Assembly (NCBI RefSeq): GCF_900119895.1
Contig: NZ_FQLR01000004.1
Location: 124,001 to 188,000, forward strand
Length of the DNA: 64,000 nucleotides
Origin: Collinsella phocaeensis
Lineage (GTDB): Bacteria > Actinomycetota > Coriobacteriia > Coriobacteriales > Coriobacteriaceae
Direction of reading: 5' to 3'
Part shown: positions 25,086 through 33,957 of the stretch, piece after piece
Layout: every line of letters begins with the position of its first letter
Numbering within the stretch: position 1 is the stretch's first letter
Translations under genes and position numbers: made by a program
The notes under the pieces: model-generated
Databases searched by the model: none
What the model was told of the DNA's origin: nothing
The model's input: only the letters and a program-made list of their open reading frames with translations

Positions 25086-26069
25086 ATGATGGACCAGGAC
25101 CAGGCGCCCATGCAGATCGCCCCGTTTCCGCCTTCCCGTGGGCCCAGGCCCGCGAACATGGCGGGCTCTGCGGCCTTCATGCTCGCCGGCGCTTTTGCCG
25201 CCACGGTCATGCCGGTGCTCGGCGTCGCCCTGATGGGCTACGGTGCGCGCGGCATGTACGAGGCGGGCGGCACGAAGGGTTTCGCCCTGGCCGCCCTCGT
25301 CGGCGCGGCGGCGGTCGCCGGCATGGTCGCGTTCGAACCGCTGCTCGCGACCGGCACGCTTTCGGGCGTGCTCGCGGCGCTGGGCGCCGTGTGGTGCATG
25401 CGGCATCGCGCGGCGACCACGTTGAGCGTGAGCCTCGTTATCGCGGCTTGCGCTGGCGTGGGTCTTGGCGTCGACGCCTTCCTGCTTATGCAGGCCGGAG
25501 CCTCCTCCGTGGGCGCGGAGTATACCGCGCTCATCATGGAGACGGCCCGCGCGACCTTGGGTCAAGGCATCGAGGCCGATATGGTCCTGAGGCAGGCCGA
25601 ACCCGTCTTCCAGGCGATCTGGCCCGTGCTCTACGTCGTGAGCGCGACCATGAACGTCTTGTCGGCGGCGATCGGTTCGCACCTTATGGCGGCGCGCGCG
25701 TACGGGGATCCCCGTATGCCTTCGATCGCTCGCTACGACGCGCCTATGTGGGCGGTCGGCGTGCTCGCGATCTCCGTCGCCGGGCTCGGGGTGTCGTTCT
25801 CGCCCGTCCCGTACGCAGAGGTTCTGCGCACGGTCTGTGCGACGGCGCTCCTTAGCGTGAGGATGATATTCACCCTGCAGGGGTTCGGCGTGGTCCTGTA
25901 CCGCCTGAACGCCCGCCGGGCGGGATGCTTCTTCAGGGTGATCCTGCTTACGCTGCTCATTCAACTCGAAGCGACGCTCTTTGTCGTGAGCGTCGTCGGC
26001 CTGATCGACGTGTGGGCCAATTTCCGCAAGCTTTCGCGGAGCGGCTCGCACGCAAGGGCACAACAGTAA
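25086..26069 (+). CDS. DUF2232 (YybS-like) membrane protein
   Basis: 327 residues with about eight hydrophobic helices and a Pro-rich N terminus. The location between rpsR and rplI is where Gram-positive bacteria place YybS/DUF2232 proteins. The C-terminal region with YDAPMWAVGVLAISVAG and MIFTLQGFGVVLYRLN resembles the family. These proteins are thought to be transport-related (S-component-like), but the role is unproven. There are two adjacent ATG codons and no strong ribosome site, so translation may depend on the upstream gene, which ends 23 bp before. Confidence 0.8.
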   Translation: MMDQDQAPMQIAPFPPSRGPRPANMAGSAAFMLAGAFAATVMPVLGVALMGYGARGMYEAGGTKGFALAALVGAAAVAGMVAFEPLLATGTLSGVLAALGAVWCMRHRAATTLSVSLVIAACAGVGLGVDAFLLMQAGASSVGAEYTALIMETARATLGQGIEADMVLRQAEPVFQAIWPVLYVVSATMNVLSAAIGSHLMAARAYGDPRMPSIARYDAPMWAVGVLAISVAGLGVSFSPVPYAEVLRTVCATALLSVRMIFTLQGFGVVLYRLNARRAGCFFRVILLTLLIQLEATLFVVSVVGLIDVWANFRKLSRSGSHARAQQ

Positions 26070-26110
26070 TCATTGCACTGCGGGAGCGGTGCTATCTGCA
26101 AGGAGATCTC

Positions 26111-26641
26111 ATGAAAGTCGTTCTTCTGGGTGAGATCAAGGGCAAGGGTGGCGAGGGTGACGTCGTCGACGTCGCTCAGGGCTATGCCGAGAACTACCTG
26201 TTCCCTAAGAAGCTCGCCGTTGCGGCTACCAAGGGCAACCTGAAGCAGCTCGAGGAGCGTCGCAACAACATCGCGAAGCGCGAGGCCGTTCGTCTTGAGA
26301 ACGCCAACGCGCTCAAGAGCGCCCTGGACGGCAAGTCCGTCACCGTCGACGCCAAGGTCGGCGACGAGGGCGTCCTGTTCGGTTCAGTGACCAGCTCCAT
26401 GATCGCCGACGCGATCAAGGCCCAGCTGGACATCGAGGTCGATCGCAAGCGCGTCGAGCTCGGTAAGCCCATCAAGGTCGCGGGCACCCACGCCGTCACC
26501 ATCTCGCTCTACCGCGAGATCAGCGCCGTGGTGAACGTCCTCGTCGGCGTTTCCGCCGAGGAGGAGGCCGAGGGGGTCGAGGCCGAGGCCGAGGCCGCTG
26601 AGGTCGCTGAGGCCGTCGAGACCGAGGCTGCCGCTGAGTAG
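26111..26641 (+). CDS. rplI: 50S ribosomal protein L9
   Basis: 176 residues. The N-terminal rRNA-binding domain has KVVLLGEIKGKGGEGDVVDV and GYAENYLFPKKLAV, then a long connecting helix and the C-terminal domain. The end has an extra Glu/Ala-rich tail of about 28 residues beyond the usual length of about 150. AAGGAG 6 bp before the ATG supports the start. L9 stabilises the L1 stalk base and limits frameshifting. A strong terminator follows, closing the S6 operon. Confidence 0.97.
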   Translation: MKVVLLGEIKGKGGEGDVVDVAQGYAENYLFPKKLAVAATKGNLKQLEERRNNIAKREAVRLENANALKSALDGKSVTVDAKVGDEGVLFGSVTSSMIADAIKAQLDIEVDRKRVELGKPIKVAGTHAVTISLYREISAVVNVLVGVSAEEEAEGVEAEAEAAEVAEAVETEAAAE

Positions 26642-26663
26642 CCTGCGTCTCTTCGTCGCATTG

Positions 26664-26700
26664 AAACGGCTCGGATGCTTGCGCGTCCGAGCCGTTTTTT
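26664..26700 (+). terminator. Rho-independent terminator of the rpsF-rplI operon
   Basis: Perfect 12-bp stem (26664-26675 and 26686-26697), 10-nt loop, then six Ts. Confidence 0.88.
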
Positions 26701-26736
26701 CATGTGCCGGCAACGCTTGGCGCGCCCTGCGGGTCG

Positions 26737-27585
26737 CTAGAGCTCGATCTTCAGGGTGACCGGACAGTGGTCGGATCCGAAGACATCGCTCCGGATGCCT
26801 GCTGCCTGGACCCGATCGGCGATGGAGTCGCTCACCAGGAAATAGTCGATACGCCATCCCGCGTTGTTCTTGCGCGCGTTGAACCGGTAGCTCCACCAGC
26901 TGTAGGCGCCCTCGAGCCCGGGGTTGGCCGCGCGGAAGGTATCGGTGTACCCCGCATCGAGCAGGTCGGTGAATTTCGCGCGCTCTTCGTCGGAGAAGCC
27001 GGCGTTGCCGCGGTTGCTCTTGGGGTTCTTGAGGTCGATTTCGTTGTGGGCGACGTTGAAATCCCCGCAGGTGACTACCGGCTTGCCGGTCTCCTGCTCG
27101 AGGGAACGTAGGAAGGCGCGGAAGGCGTCGTCCCAGGCCATGCGCGTGTCGAGCCGCGCGAGTTCCCCCTGTGCGTTGGGGGTGTACACGTCGACGAACC
27201 AGAACCGGTCGAATTCGAGGGCGCAGACGCGACCCTCGGTCGCGGCGACGGCGACCAGCTCGAGCTCGTCGTCGGATAGCCCGGCGGCGCGGCCGGCCTC
27301 GAGCACGGCGTCGGCGTGCCGGACGGCGAGTGGCTCCTCGTGCGTGAACACCGCGGTGCCTGAGTAGCCCTTGCGCTCGGCGTAGCTCCAGACCTGGTGG
27401 TAGCCGGGCAGATCGAGCTCGACCTGGCCTTCTTGCAGTTTCGTTTCCTGCAGCGCGAGGATGTCGGCATCGAGCTCGGCGACGATGTCGGTGAAGCTGG
27501 GGTCTTTCTTGAGCACGGCGCGCAGGCCGTTGACGTTCCAAGACGCAAGCGAGTAGGTGCGCGGGGCATCGTGGGCGGTGTCCAT
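26737..27585 (-). CDS. xth: Exodeoxyribonuclease III
   Basis: 282 residues of the endonuclease/exonuclease/phosphatase fold. Visible active-site motifs are SLASWNVNGLRA, ALQETKLQEGQ (metal Glu), VDVYTPNAQ, CGDFNVAHNEIDLKNPK, GWRIDYFLVS and the terminal GSDHCPVTLKI with catalytic Asp and His. The enzyme cuts abasic sites and removes 3' blocks in base excision repair. AAAGGA lies before the ATG at 27585. The much longer open frame upstream overlaps the divergent gene and lacks family character, so it is rejected. The gene is convergent with rplI. Confidence 0.95.
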   Translation of the reverse strand: MDTAHDAPRTYSLASWNVNGLRAVLKKDPSFTDIVAELDADILALQETKLQEGQVELDLPGYHQVWSYAERKGYSGTAVFTHEEPLAVRHADAVLEAGRAAGLSDDELELVAVAATEGRVCALEFDRFWFVDVYTPNAQGELARLDTRMAWDDAFRAFLRSLEQETGKPVVTCGDFNVAHNEIDLKNPKSNRGNAGFSDEERAKFTDLLDAGYTDTFRAANPGLEGAYSWWSYRFNARKNNAGWRIDYFLVSDSIADRVQAAGIRSDVFGSDHCPVTLKIEL

Positions 27586-27772
27586 GTCGGTCCTTTCGAT
27601 ATGGTTGCGAGGGCGCCGTTTTGCGTCCTCGGCGTGCAGAGATGGGATTGAACGCGGGCGGCGTCCCTGGCCGTCGCGGTCGAACCTATAATAGGGGAAT
27701 ATGTGCTCGGTTGATGCCGGGCGCGCGTGCAGCGATCTGTATGGAAGCAGTCCGAAAGGCGGAGTACCGACC

Positions 27773-28765
27773 GTGTCGAATATCATGAGCCCCGCGGAGG
27801 AGCGCCTCGAGCGCTCGTTCCGCCACGTCCGCACCTGGTCCGTCCTGCTGTGCCTAGCGGCCATCGCATGCCTGCTCGTCGCGGGCGTTTTGGCGGCGGT
27901 CGTCGGGGCGGTCTTCATCGAGGAAGAGCGCCAGGCGACGGTATCCCTCATCGCGATATCGGTGGGCGCCGGCGTGGGCGGCCTCGCCGTGACGGTCGTG
28001 TCGGCGCTCTCGATGGGAGGCAAACTCCCGCTCATGCTGTCTGCCGCGCTTTCGATCGTGCTGTCCGCCGTCTCCCTGGCCCTTGCCGCGCTGGTGGCCG
28101 TTCGCGGCCTCGAGGGCGTGTTCGGCCTGACGGTGTCCTGCGGCACGCTGGGAGTCATGGCGCTTGCCGCCCTCGTGCTCGCTATCGTGCTGATCCTTGC
28201 CAACGGGACGAAGAAGCGGCTCCTCGCTTCTGGGGCCATGCCGTATGAGGGCTATGGCTCGGAGCAGCGGGAGGACGCGTACGATGCGGATCCGGATGCC
28301 GCATACGGAGCCGTGGAAAGCGGTTCCTACGGGGACGCCTATGAATCGCCCGAGCCCTATCGCCCCTCATCCTATGCGCAGGGCCCGTCCGCATACGGCG
28401 CCGCCCAGGTCGAGCGGGCGACACCCGTCGCGGATTCCGCGTACGGCGAGCCGGCGTACGCCCCTGCACCTTCGACTCCGGTCTCCGCGGTGCCGTCTGC
28501 GCCCGCGCCCGCCGTCGATGCGGCTGCGACCCGCATGTGGACTCCGTCGGAGGCTCCTGCTTCCCAGCCCGCCCCGGCGGCTGCCTCTTTTGGGGATGAG
28601 CCGGAGGCCGCGGCCGATCCGTTTGCGTTCAACCCGGATTACTCGGCGCCCGGCGCGCTCGGCTCCTTCGATGCGTTCGATTTGGACGACGGCGATGAGG
28701 AATGGGCGCCCGTCGTGGCCCGCAACCGGCGTCAGGCGGACGACGAGGACGACTGGGCGTTCTAG
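27773..28765 (+). CDS. Hypothetical membrane protein with Pro/Ala/Tyr-rich tail
   Basis: About 330 residues. Four hydrophobic helices fill residues 22-145. The rest is low-complexity and acidic, rich in Ala, Pro, Tyr and Ser (repeats such as AYGEPAYAP), and ends in DDEDDWAF. I do not recognise a family. The GTG start at 27773 is chosen for GGAG 8 bp upstream; earlier in-frame codons have no ribosome site. It lies 36 bp before the sirtuin gene and may be co-transcribed. It is divergent from xth. Confidence 0.7.
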   Translation: MSNIMSPAEERLERSFRHVRTWSVLLCLAAIACLLVAGVLAAVVGAVFIEEERQATVSLIAISVGAGVGGLAVTVVSALSMGGKLPLMLSAALSIVLSAVSLALAALVAVRGLEGVFGLTVSCGTLGVMALAALVLAIVLILANGTKKRLLASGAMPYEGYGSEQREDAYDADPDAAYGAVESGSYGDAYESPEPYRPSSYAQGPSAYGAAQVERATPVADSAYGEPAYAPAPSTPVSAVPSAPAPAVDAAATRMWTPSEAPASQPAPAAASFGDEPEAAADPFAFNPDYSAPGALGSFDAFDLDDGDEEWAPVVARNRRQADDEDDWAF

Positions 28766-28801
28766 CGAACGCAGCTGCGCCCAAGATGAAGGGACGGGAA
28801 G

Positions 28802-29554
28802 ATGGCTCGAGCAATCACGGATCCCGCGGAGGCCTCTTCGGCCCTCGCCAAACTGTTCGAAGCGCACGACCATGCGGTCTTCTTCGGCGGTGCGGGCGTG
28901 TCCACCGCGAGCGGTATTCCGGACTTCCGGAGTGTGGACGGCCTCTATCGCCAGCATTTCGCCTATCCGCCCGAGACGATGCTCTCGCACTCCTTCTACG
29001 CTTCTCACACGGCGGAGTTCTACGAGTTCTACCGTGAGCGCATGATCGCGCTCGACGCCCGGCCCAACCGGTGCCACACGAAGCTCGCCGAGCTCGAGGC
29101 GGCAGGCAAGCTCGATGCCGTGGTGACGCAGAACATCGACGGCTTGCACCAGGCCGCCGGCTCGCAGGTCGTCTGGGAGCTGCACGGGTCGGTCCACCGC
29201 AACGTGTGTCAGCGCTGCGGGCAGACCTACGATGCGGCGTGGGTCTGCGCGCGCGAGCACGAGGACGTGCGCGGCGTGCCGGAGTGCCCGCTGTGCCGCG
29301 GCGAGATCAAGCCCGACGTCGTGCTCTACGAGGAGCCGCTCGACGAGCGCGTGATGGCCGGGGCGATCGATGCGATCTCGCGGGCGGACCTGCTCGTGAT
29401 CGGCGGGACCTCGCTCGTCGTCTACCCGGCGGCGGGACTCACGCGATTTTTCAACGGGGATACCCTCGTCATCGTGAACCGCGACTGCACGCCGCAGGAT
29501 GGTGACGCCGACGTGCTGATCGCCTGCGACATCGCCCAGGCATTCGATTTCTAG
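28802..29554 (+). CDS. cobB: NAD-dependent protein deacylase (sirtuin)
   Basis: 250 residues. The NAD fold has FGGAGVSTASGIPDFRS, the catalytic region TQNIDGLHQAAGS with VWELHGSVHRNVC (catalytic His), and a four-cysteine zinc knuckle (CQRCGQTY...CPLCRGEI). IKPDVVLYEEPL and GGTSLVVYPAAGL complete the pocket. It removes acyl groups from lysines using NAD. The class by residue pattern resembles bacterial CobB of the U/M type. A ribosome site GGGAAG lies upstream of the ATG. It is followed by the folate gene after 84 bp. Confidence 0.94.
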   Translation: MARAITDPAEASSALAKLFEAHDHAVFFGGAGVSTASGIPDFRSVDGLYRQHFAYPPETMLSHSFYASHTAEFYEFYRERMIALDARPNRCHTKLAELEAAGKLDAVVTQNIDGLHQAAGSQVVWELHGSVHRNVCQRCGQTYDAAWVCAREHEDVRGVPECPLCRGEIKPDVVLYEEPLDERVMAGAIDAISRADLLVIGGTSLVVYPAAGLTRFFNGDTLVIVNRDCTPQDGDADVLIACDIAQAFDF

Positions 29555-29638
29555 GGAGACTGCTGCCCCTCATCATGCGGCGGATACAATAGGGACGGCA
29601 AATCCGGCGCCCTTCCGGCGCCTTGTGAAAGGACCTTC

Positions 29639-31354
29639 ATGGCACACGACACCAAGATCTGGCGCTGCGGCAAGTACGAGCTCAAGTTCGACCGACCGCG
29701 CATCATGGGCGTCCTCAACGTCACCCCGGATTCATTCAGCGACGGTGGCGAGCACCTGGACACCGATGCCGCGATCGCGCACGGCATCGCGATGCTGGAT
29801 GCCGGCGCCGACATCATCGACGTCGGCGGCGAGTCCACGCGTCCGGGCTTCACGCCCGTCTCCCCGGACGAGGAGGCGCGTCGCGTGCTGCCCGTTATCC
29901 GCGCGCTCGCGCAGCGCGGGGCGATCGTATCGGTGGACACGCGCCACGTGGAGGTGGCGAAGGCCGCCGTGCGCGTGGGTGCGTCCATCGTCAACGATGT
30001 CACGGGATTCACCGACCCCAAGATGGTCGAGTTCGTCACATCGAGCACCTGCGGCGTCGTCGTGATGCACGCGGGCGAGGTTTCGGAGCCGATCGCGCGA
30101 ACCCATAAGGCCGTGCAGCTCGATACCTCCGCCGCCGCCTTCGTGGCCGAGAAGGCCCGCGCTGCCGCGGCCGCCGCGGCCGCGCCTTCGAATGGCAAGA
30201 AGTCCAGGGCCAAGTCCGGGGTGGGCTCCGTGACCCGCCTTGCCGGCGGGCTCGTGCAGCCTCAACTGCCGTTCGGCGACGCTGCGGAGGCGAAGGAGGA
30301 CGAGGGTCGCGAAGAGGCCGAAGCGCCAACGGCCGAGACGCCCGCTGCGGCCCCCGAGGTCGCCGAGGCCCCCGATGCCGCGGAGCAGGTCGACCGCCTC
30401 GCCGCGGTGATGGCTCGGTCCGCGCGCCGCGAGGAAGCCTATGTGGGCACCTCGCAGCTGCGCCGCTTCACGCTTCCGGATTCCGCGCCCATCATGCGCC
30501 GCGTCATGGGCTTCCTGTCCGACCAGGCCCGTGCGCTCGTCCATGCGGGTGTCGCGCGCGAGCGCATCTGCATCGACCCGGGCGCCGGATTCGGCAAGAC
30601 CGCGAACGAGGACATCATCATCCAGCGCGAGACCGCGAAGATGGCTTCGCTGGGGTATCCGCTGCTCTGCGCCGTGTCGCGCAAGCGCTTCGTGGGGGCG
30701 GTCTCTGGCGTGACCGTGGCCGCCGACCGTGACGCCGCCACCTACGGCGTATGCCTTGCCGCGATCCAGGCTGGCGCGAACGTCGTGCGCGTGCACGATG
30801 TCGCCGGATTCGCTCAGTTCCTCAACGGCTATTGGGCCGTCGCCCGCCCTCATCCCCGCCGTGCCTTCGTGGCGCTCGGTTCCAACCTGGGCCATCGCCT
30901 GGACAACATACGCGCCGCCAAGGACCTCATCGCCGAGATCCCGCTCACCTGCGTTTCCAACTGCTCTCGCATTTACGAGAGCGAGCCTGCCTACGAGGAG
31001 CACCAGGAACCCTTCGCCAACGCCGTGGTCGAGGTCCGTTCCGAGCTCGCGCCGATCATACTGCTCGACGAGCTGCTGAAGATCGAGGACAAGCTCGGCC
31101 GCGACCGCACGGCCGCCGCGAAGGCGAACGGCCCGCGCACCCTCGATTGCGACCTGCTGTGGATGGAGGGGGAGGTGCACGGCGGCGAGAAGCTCGTGCT
31201 GCCGCATCCCAAGATCGGCGAGCGCGATTTCGTGCTCGTCCCGCTCGAGGACCTCATGCACGACCCGGCGCGGTTCTTCCGCTACGAGGGCGTCGACGTG
31301 AAGGAGCCCGAGGAGCGCGTCGGGCACGTGGTCCGCGAGCTGGGGGTGCTGTAG
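29639..31354 (+). CDS. folP-folK: Fusion of dihydropteroate synthase and HPPK, with a large insertion
   Basis: 571 residues carrying two consecutive folate enzymes. DHPS (about 20-400) has IMGVLNVTPDSFSDGG, IIDVGGESTRPG, SIVNDVTGF, CIDPGAGFGKT, SRKRFVG and VRVHDV. HPPK (about 405-571) has FVALGSNLGHRLDNI, ESEPAYEE, NGPRTLDCDLLW and LPHPKIGERDFVLVPL. HPPK pyrophosphorylates hydroxymethyl-dihydropterin, which DHPS joins to p-aminobenzoate. About 120 residues (roughly 150-275), mostly Ala/Glu/Pro-rich, interrupt the DHPS barrel after VVVMHAGE; the usual MRG triplet there reads AGE. All other key motifs are present. AAAGGA precedes the ATG. birA follows with no gap. Confidence 0.92.
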   Translation: MAHDTKIWRCGKYELKFDRPRIMGVLNVTPDSFSDGGEHLDTDAAIAHGIAMLDAGADIIDVGGESTRPGFTPVSPDEEARRVLPVIRALAQRGAIVSVDTRHVEVAKAAVRVGASIVNDVTGFTDPKMVEFVTSSTCGVVVMHAGEVSEPIARTHKAVQLDTSAAAFVAEKARAAAAAAAAPSNGKKSRAKSGVGSVTRLAGGLVQPQLPFGDAAEAKEDEGREEAEAPTAETPAAAPEVAEAPDAAEQVDRLAAVMARSARREEAYVGTSQLRRFTLPDSAPIMRRVMGFLSDQARALVHAGVARERICIDPGAGFGKTANEDIIIQRETAKMASLGYPLLCAVSRKRFVGAVSGVTVAADRDAATYGVCLAAIQAGANVVRVHDVAGFAQFLNGYWAVARPHPRRAFVALGSNLGHRLDNIRAAKDLIAEIPLTCVSNCSRIYESEPAYEEHQEPFANAVVEVRSELAPIILLDELLKIEDKLGRDRTAAAKANGPRTLDCDLLWMEGEVHGGEKLVLPHPKIGERDFVLVPLEDLMHDPARFFRYEGVDVKEPEERVGHVVRELGVL

Positions 31355-32302
31355 ATGGGCGCCGCGTGCGAGCGGGACGCGGTGCGCGCGTCGTGGGAGG
31401 GCGGCTCGACGCTCTGCGTCCTGCCGTCGGTGGGCTCGACGAACGATGTTGCCATCGGGGCGGCTCGCGATGGGGCGCCGCACGGATGGGCGGTCTGCGC
31501 CGAGCGCCAGGTCGCGGGCCGGGGCCGTCGCGGCCATGCCTGGGCATCCCCGAAGGGAAGCCTGTACCTCTCGTGCGTGCTGCGCCCGCGGGTGTCCATG
31601 GCACAGTTCATCGCCTTGCCGGCGGTGTGCGCCCTGGGGGTCATGGACACCCTGCACGAGCTCGGCCTTGCGGGGCGTGTGGGCATCAAGTGGCCGAACG
31701 ACATCGTTGCGCGCCGCTGCGCGGACGCCGGCGCCGGGGACTACTCGCTGCCTGCGGGGGAGGTCGCTGCCAATGCCCTGAGCGTCGGCGCGCCGTTCGA
31801 TTCGAAGCTCGTCGGCATTCTTGTCGAAGCGAAATCTGCGGCCGAAGGACCGTTTGCCGTGGTGGGGATGGGTATGAACGTGGTGCCCGTCGAGGTCGAT
31901 CCGAATATGGACGATCGGCCGGCGACGGGCCCGCGCCCGCTGGCGCCCATTTCCCTCGAAGAGCTGCTCGCATTTTCCGACGATCGACCCGGCGGATCCG
32001 TGCCCTCGGTTCCGGAGATTGCTGAGACCCTGCGGGCCGCCGTGGTCGCCCGCGTTGATGCCTGGGCCGCCGAGCTTGCGGCATCCGATGCGGCCGCCGG
32101 CCCGTTCGCGCCGATCCTCTCCGAGTACTTCGACCTTGTGCCCATGTTGGGCCATCAGGTGGTTGCGCTCACCCCGGACGGACATCCTCTTGCGGTCGGG
32201 GTGTTTACGGGGCTCGACGTCTGGGGCCGCGCGACGCTTGCTGCACCGGATGGGGCCGAGCAGGCGTTTCCCTCTGAGGCGGTAAGCCTGCGCGAAGTGT
32301 GA
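31355..32302 (+). CDS. birA: Biotin--protein ligase
   Basis: 315 residues. The catalytic BPL core has SVGSTNDVAIGAA, the biotinyl-AMP loop AGRGRRGHAWASPKGSLYLS, GIKWPNDIV and KLVGILVEAK with GMGMNV. It activates biotin and attaches it to carboxylase carrier domains. There is no N-terminal helix-turn-helix, so it is a non-regulatory type. A C-terminal beta domain of about 50 residues is present. The ATG starts directly after the folP-folK stop, indicating one operon. A strong hairpin lies downstream. Confidence 0.93.
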   Translation: MGAACERDAVRASWEGGSTLCVLPSVGSTNDVAIGAARDGAPHGWAVCAERQVAGRGRRGHAWASPKGSLYLSCVLRPRVSMAQFIALPAVCALGVMDTLHELGLAGRVGIKWPNDIVARRCADAGAGDYSLPAGEVAANALSVGAPFDSKLVGILVEAKSAAEGPFAVVGMGMNVVPVEVDPNMDDRPATGPRPLAPISLEELLAFSDDRPGGSVPSVPEIAETLRAAVVARVDAWAAELAASDAAAGPFAPILSEYFDLVPMLGHQVVALTPDGHPLAVGVFTGLDVWGRATLAAPDGAEQAFPSEAVSLREV

Positions 32303-32355
32303 CCGCATTTGCCGGTGCAGCCGGGCTGGTTGGCGGCCCCGCCGCCCGCTATGCG

Positions 32356-32405
32356 CCGGGGCACCAGGCCGCGTACGATGCGGTGCGGCCTGGTGCCCCG
32401 GCACT
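32356..32405. terminator. Strong hairpin after birA
   Basis: Perfect 17-bp stem (32356-32372 and 32385-32401) with a 12-nt loop, followed by CACTCCTTTG. Probably the operon terminator. Confidence 0.7.
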
Positions 32406-32460
32406 CCTTTGTGTGCGGTAGGGGGTCAGACTAGTAATAATAATGAATAACACCCTAAGT

Positions 32461-32648
32461 TTTTGGACAAAAGTGGCAAATATATAAGTCAATAAGGCGT
32501 CGAAAGGGCTTATTGCGGCACGAAGGCTTCAATCCTTGCGAAATCCGACATTTCTCATGCCCATTTAATGAACATCTGTCGTCTAAAAGGGCCGAGTATG
32601 GACCGAAAGACTGGATTGGACGTATATATTTGCCACTTTTTGCCCATG
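32461..32648. mobile_element. Candidate MITE-like inverted-repeat unit
   Basis: An AT-rich island bounded by perfect 18-bp inverted repeats (32469-32486 and 32623-32640) whose outer sides are also partly complementary. The inner 136 bp has no credible gene. It lies between the convergent birA and coaX genes. No target duplication was found. Non-autonomous element is an inference. Confidence 0.5.
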
Positions 32649-32780
32649 CTGCCAGGGGGTTAAGTAAAAACAAGAGGACTTGCTGGAGAAGCGTGGATTC
32701 GACTGAATATGCGCGCCGGGACGCGCCGTTCTGCCTGGTGCGAGCGGGTGACGAGGATCCATGCAGCGCCCGCAATATCC

Positions 32781-33557
32781 CTACAGCTCGCGCGCGTGCA
32801 GGCGGCGGTGGATTTCGCGGATGCCGCGCAGGGTGAGCTGGCCGTCGATGATATCGAAGAGATCGGTGCATTCCGCAACGATCCCGGCGAGTCCGCCCGT
32901 CGCGATGACGATCGCATCGGGGGCACCGAGCTCGGCCTTGATGCGGGCGACGAGGCCTTCTGCCATGGCTGCGGTGCCCACGACCAGGCCGTTCTGGACG
33001 GCTTCGACGGTGTTGCGGCCGATTGCATGGGCAGGCGACTCGAGGGGAACGCTGGCGAGCCGCGCGGCGCGCGCGGTGAGCGCATCCATGGAGATGCGCA
33101 GTCCCGGAGCGATGGCGCCGCCGATGTAGGCCCCGTCGGCGTTGACGACATCGATGTTGGTTGCGGTTCCGAAGTCGACGACGATCGCTGGTGCACCGTG
33201 GAACGCGGCGGCGGCGACGGAATTGGCGATGCGGTCGGCCCCGACTTCGGAGGGGTTGTCGGCGACGATGGGCGTGACGGCGGCGGTGTCGCGTCCGACA
33301 GCGAGGAATTCCGCGTCGATTTGCGCGGCGACGGCTTCCCATTCGCGCACGAGCTGGGGGACGACGCCGGCGAAGGCAATCGCCTCGACCGAGGAGAGGT
33401 CGTGGCCGTACATGCGGAAGAAACCGAGCAGGCGGACATGGATCTCGTCCTTCGTATGCGCGCGGTCGGTGGGCATGCGCCACGAGCTGAGGAGCTGGTC
33501 GTCACGGAACAGGCCGATCGCGGTCTGCGTGTTGCCCATATCGACAGCGAGGATCAT
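32781..33557 (-). CDS. coaX: Type III pantothenate kinase
   Basis: 258 residues of the ASKHA fold. ILAVDMGNTQTAIGLF is the phosphate-binding start, NPSEVGADRIANSVAA and IVVDFGTATNIDVVN carry the catalytic Asp residues, and GGAIAPGLRISMDAL and IATGGLAG complete the site. It phosphorylates pantothenate in the first step of coenzyme A synthesis, with no feedback by CoA in this type. GGAGG 5 bp before the ATG at 33557. It is near birA, as in many actinobacteria, but convergent with it. Confidence 0.94.
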   Translation of the reverse strand: MILAVDMGNTQTAIGLFRDDQLLSSWRMPTDRAHTKDEIHVRLLGFFRMYGHDLSSVEAIAFAGVVPQLVREWEAVAAQIDAEFLAVGRDTAAVTPIVADNPSEVGADRIANSVAAAAFHGAPAIVVDFGTATNIDVVNADGAYIGGAIAPGLRISMDALTARAARLASVPLESPAHAIGRNTVEAVQNGLVVGTAAMAEGLVARIKAELGAPDAIVIATGGLAGIVAECTDLFDIIDGQLTLRGIREIHRRLHAREL

Positions 33558-33836
33558 GGTGCCTCCAAGATGCATGACGGGCCGAGCCCGGTGTGACTGT
33601 TGTCCTAAGACATTGTATAGAAGCATGGGCGGGTGCGTTGTTCGCGGTGTGCGCCTTGGGGAATTCGGGCACAAGCGCCCCGGCGACGGCTCTGGTCCGT
33701 GTGTGGCCCGGTAACGACCTGCTCGTTTTCGATATATGTTGAACATGTGAAGAAAAGGCATATATCGATCGGGCTATTGTCAGGAATGGTTGCGCTACGT
33801 AATATATCTTCTTGCGCACGAGATGCGCCCAGACAT

Positions 33837-33913
33837 TGCGGGGTGGAGCAGTCTGGTAGCTCGCCGGGCTCATAACCCGGAGGTCGTAGGTTCAAATCCT
33901 GCCCCCGCGACCA
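33837..33913 (+). tRNA. Initiator tRNA-Met (anticodon CAU), host of the island
   Basis: 77 nt with encoded CCA. The anticodon stem has the three G-C pairs (GGG/CCC) of initiators and loop CTCATAA. The D arm GAGC/GCTC and T loop TTCAAAT are normal. Position 1-72 is U.G instead of the usual C.A-type mismatch. The 3' 45 nt are repeated at 49015-49060, so the gene was restored by the integrated island. Confidence 0.94.
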
Positions 33914-33914
33914 A
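33869..33914 (+). repeat. attL: 46-bp core in the tRNA 3' half
   Basis: Identical at all 46 positions to 49015-49060. It starts at the anticodon loop and ends one base after CCA. Confidence 0.92.
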
Positions 33915-33923
33915 GAACTTAGA

Positions 33924-33952
33924 GGTCAGCTGCTTAGTCGGCTGGCCTTTTT
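33924..33952 (+). terminator. Terminator supplied by the island for the tRNA gene
   Basis: GGTCAGC...GGCTGGCC hairpin followed by six Ts, replacing the original tRNA terminator, which now lies at 49067. Confidence 0.65.
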
Positions 33953-33957
33953 TCTTG

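Noticed and set aside
27586-28239. N-terminal extension of exonuclease III to about 500 residues
   Set aside because: The extension overlaps the divergent membrane-protein gene, is Ser/Thr/Arg-rich, and a good ribosome site lies at the family-typical start.
33730-33767. Inverted repeat CGATATATG/CATATATCG upstream of the initiator tRNA
   Set aside because: Only 9 bp in AT-rich DNA with no T tract. It may be chance or a weak regulatory hairpin, not enough for a call.
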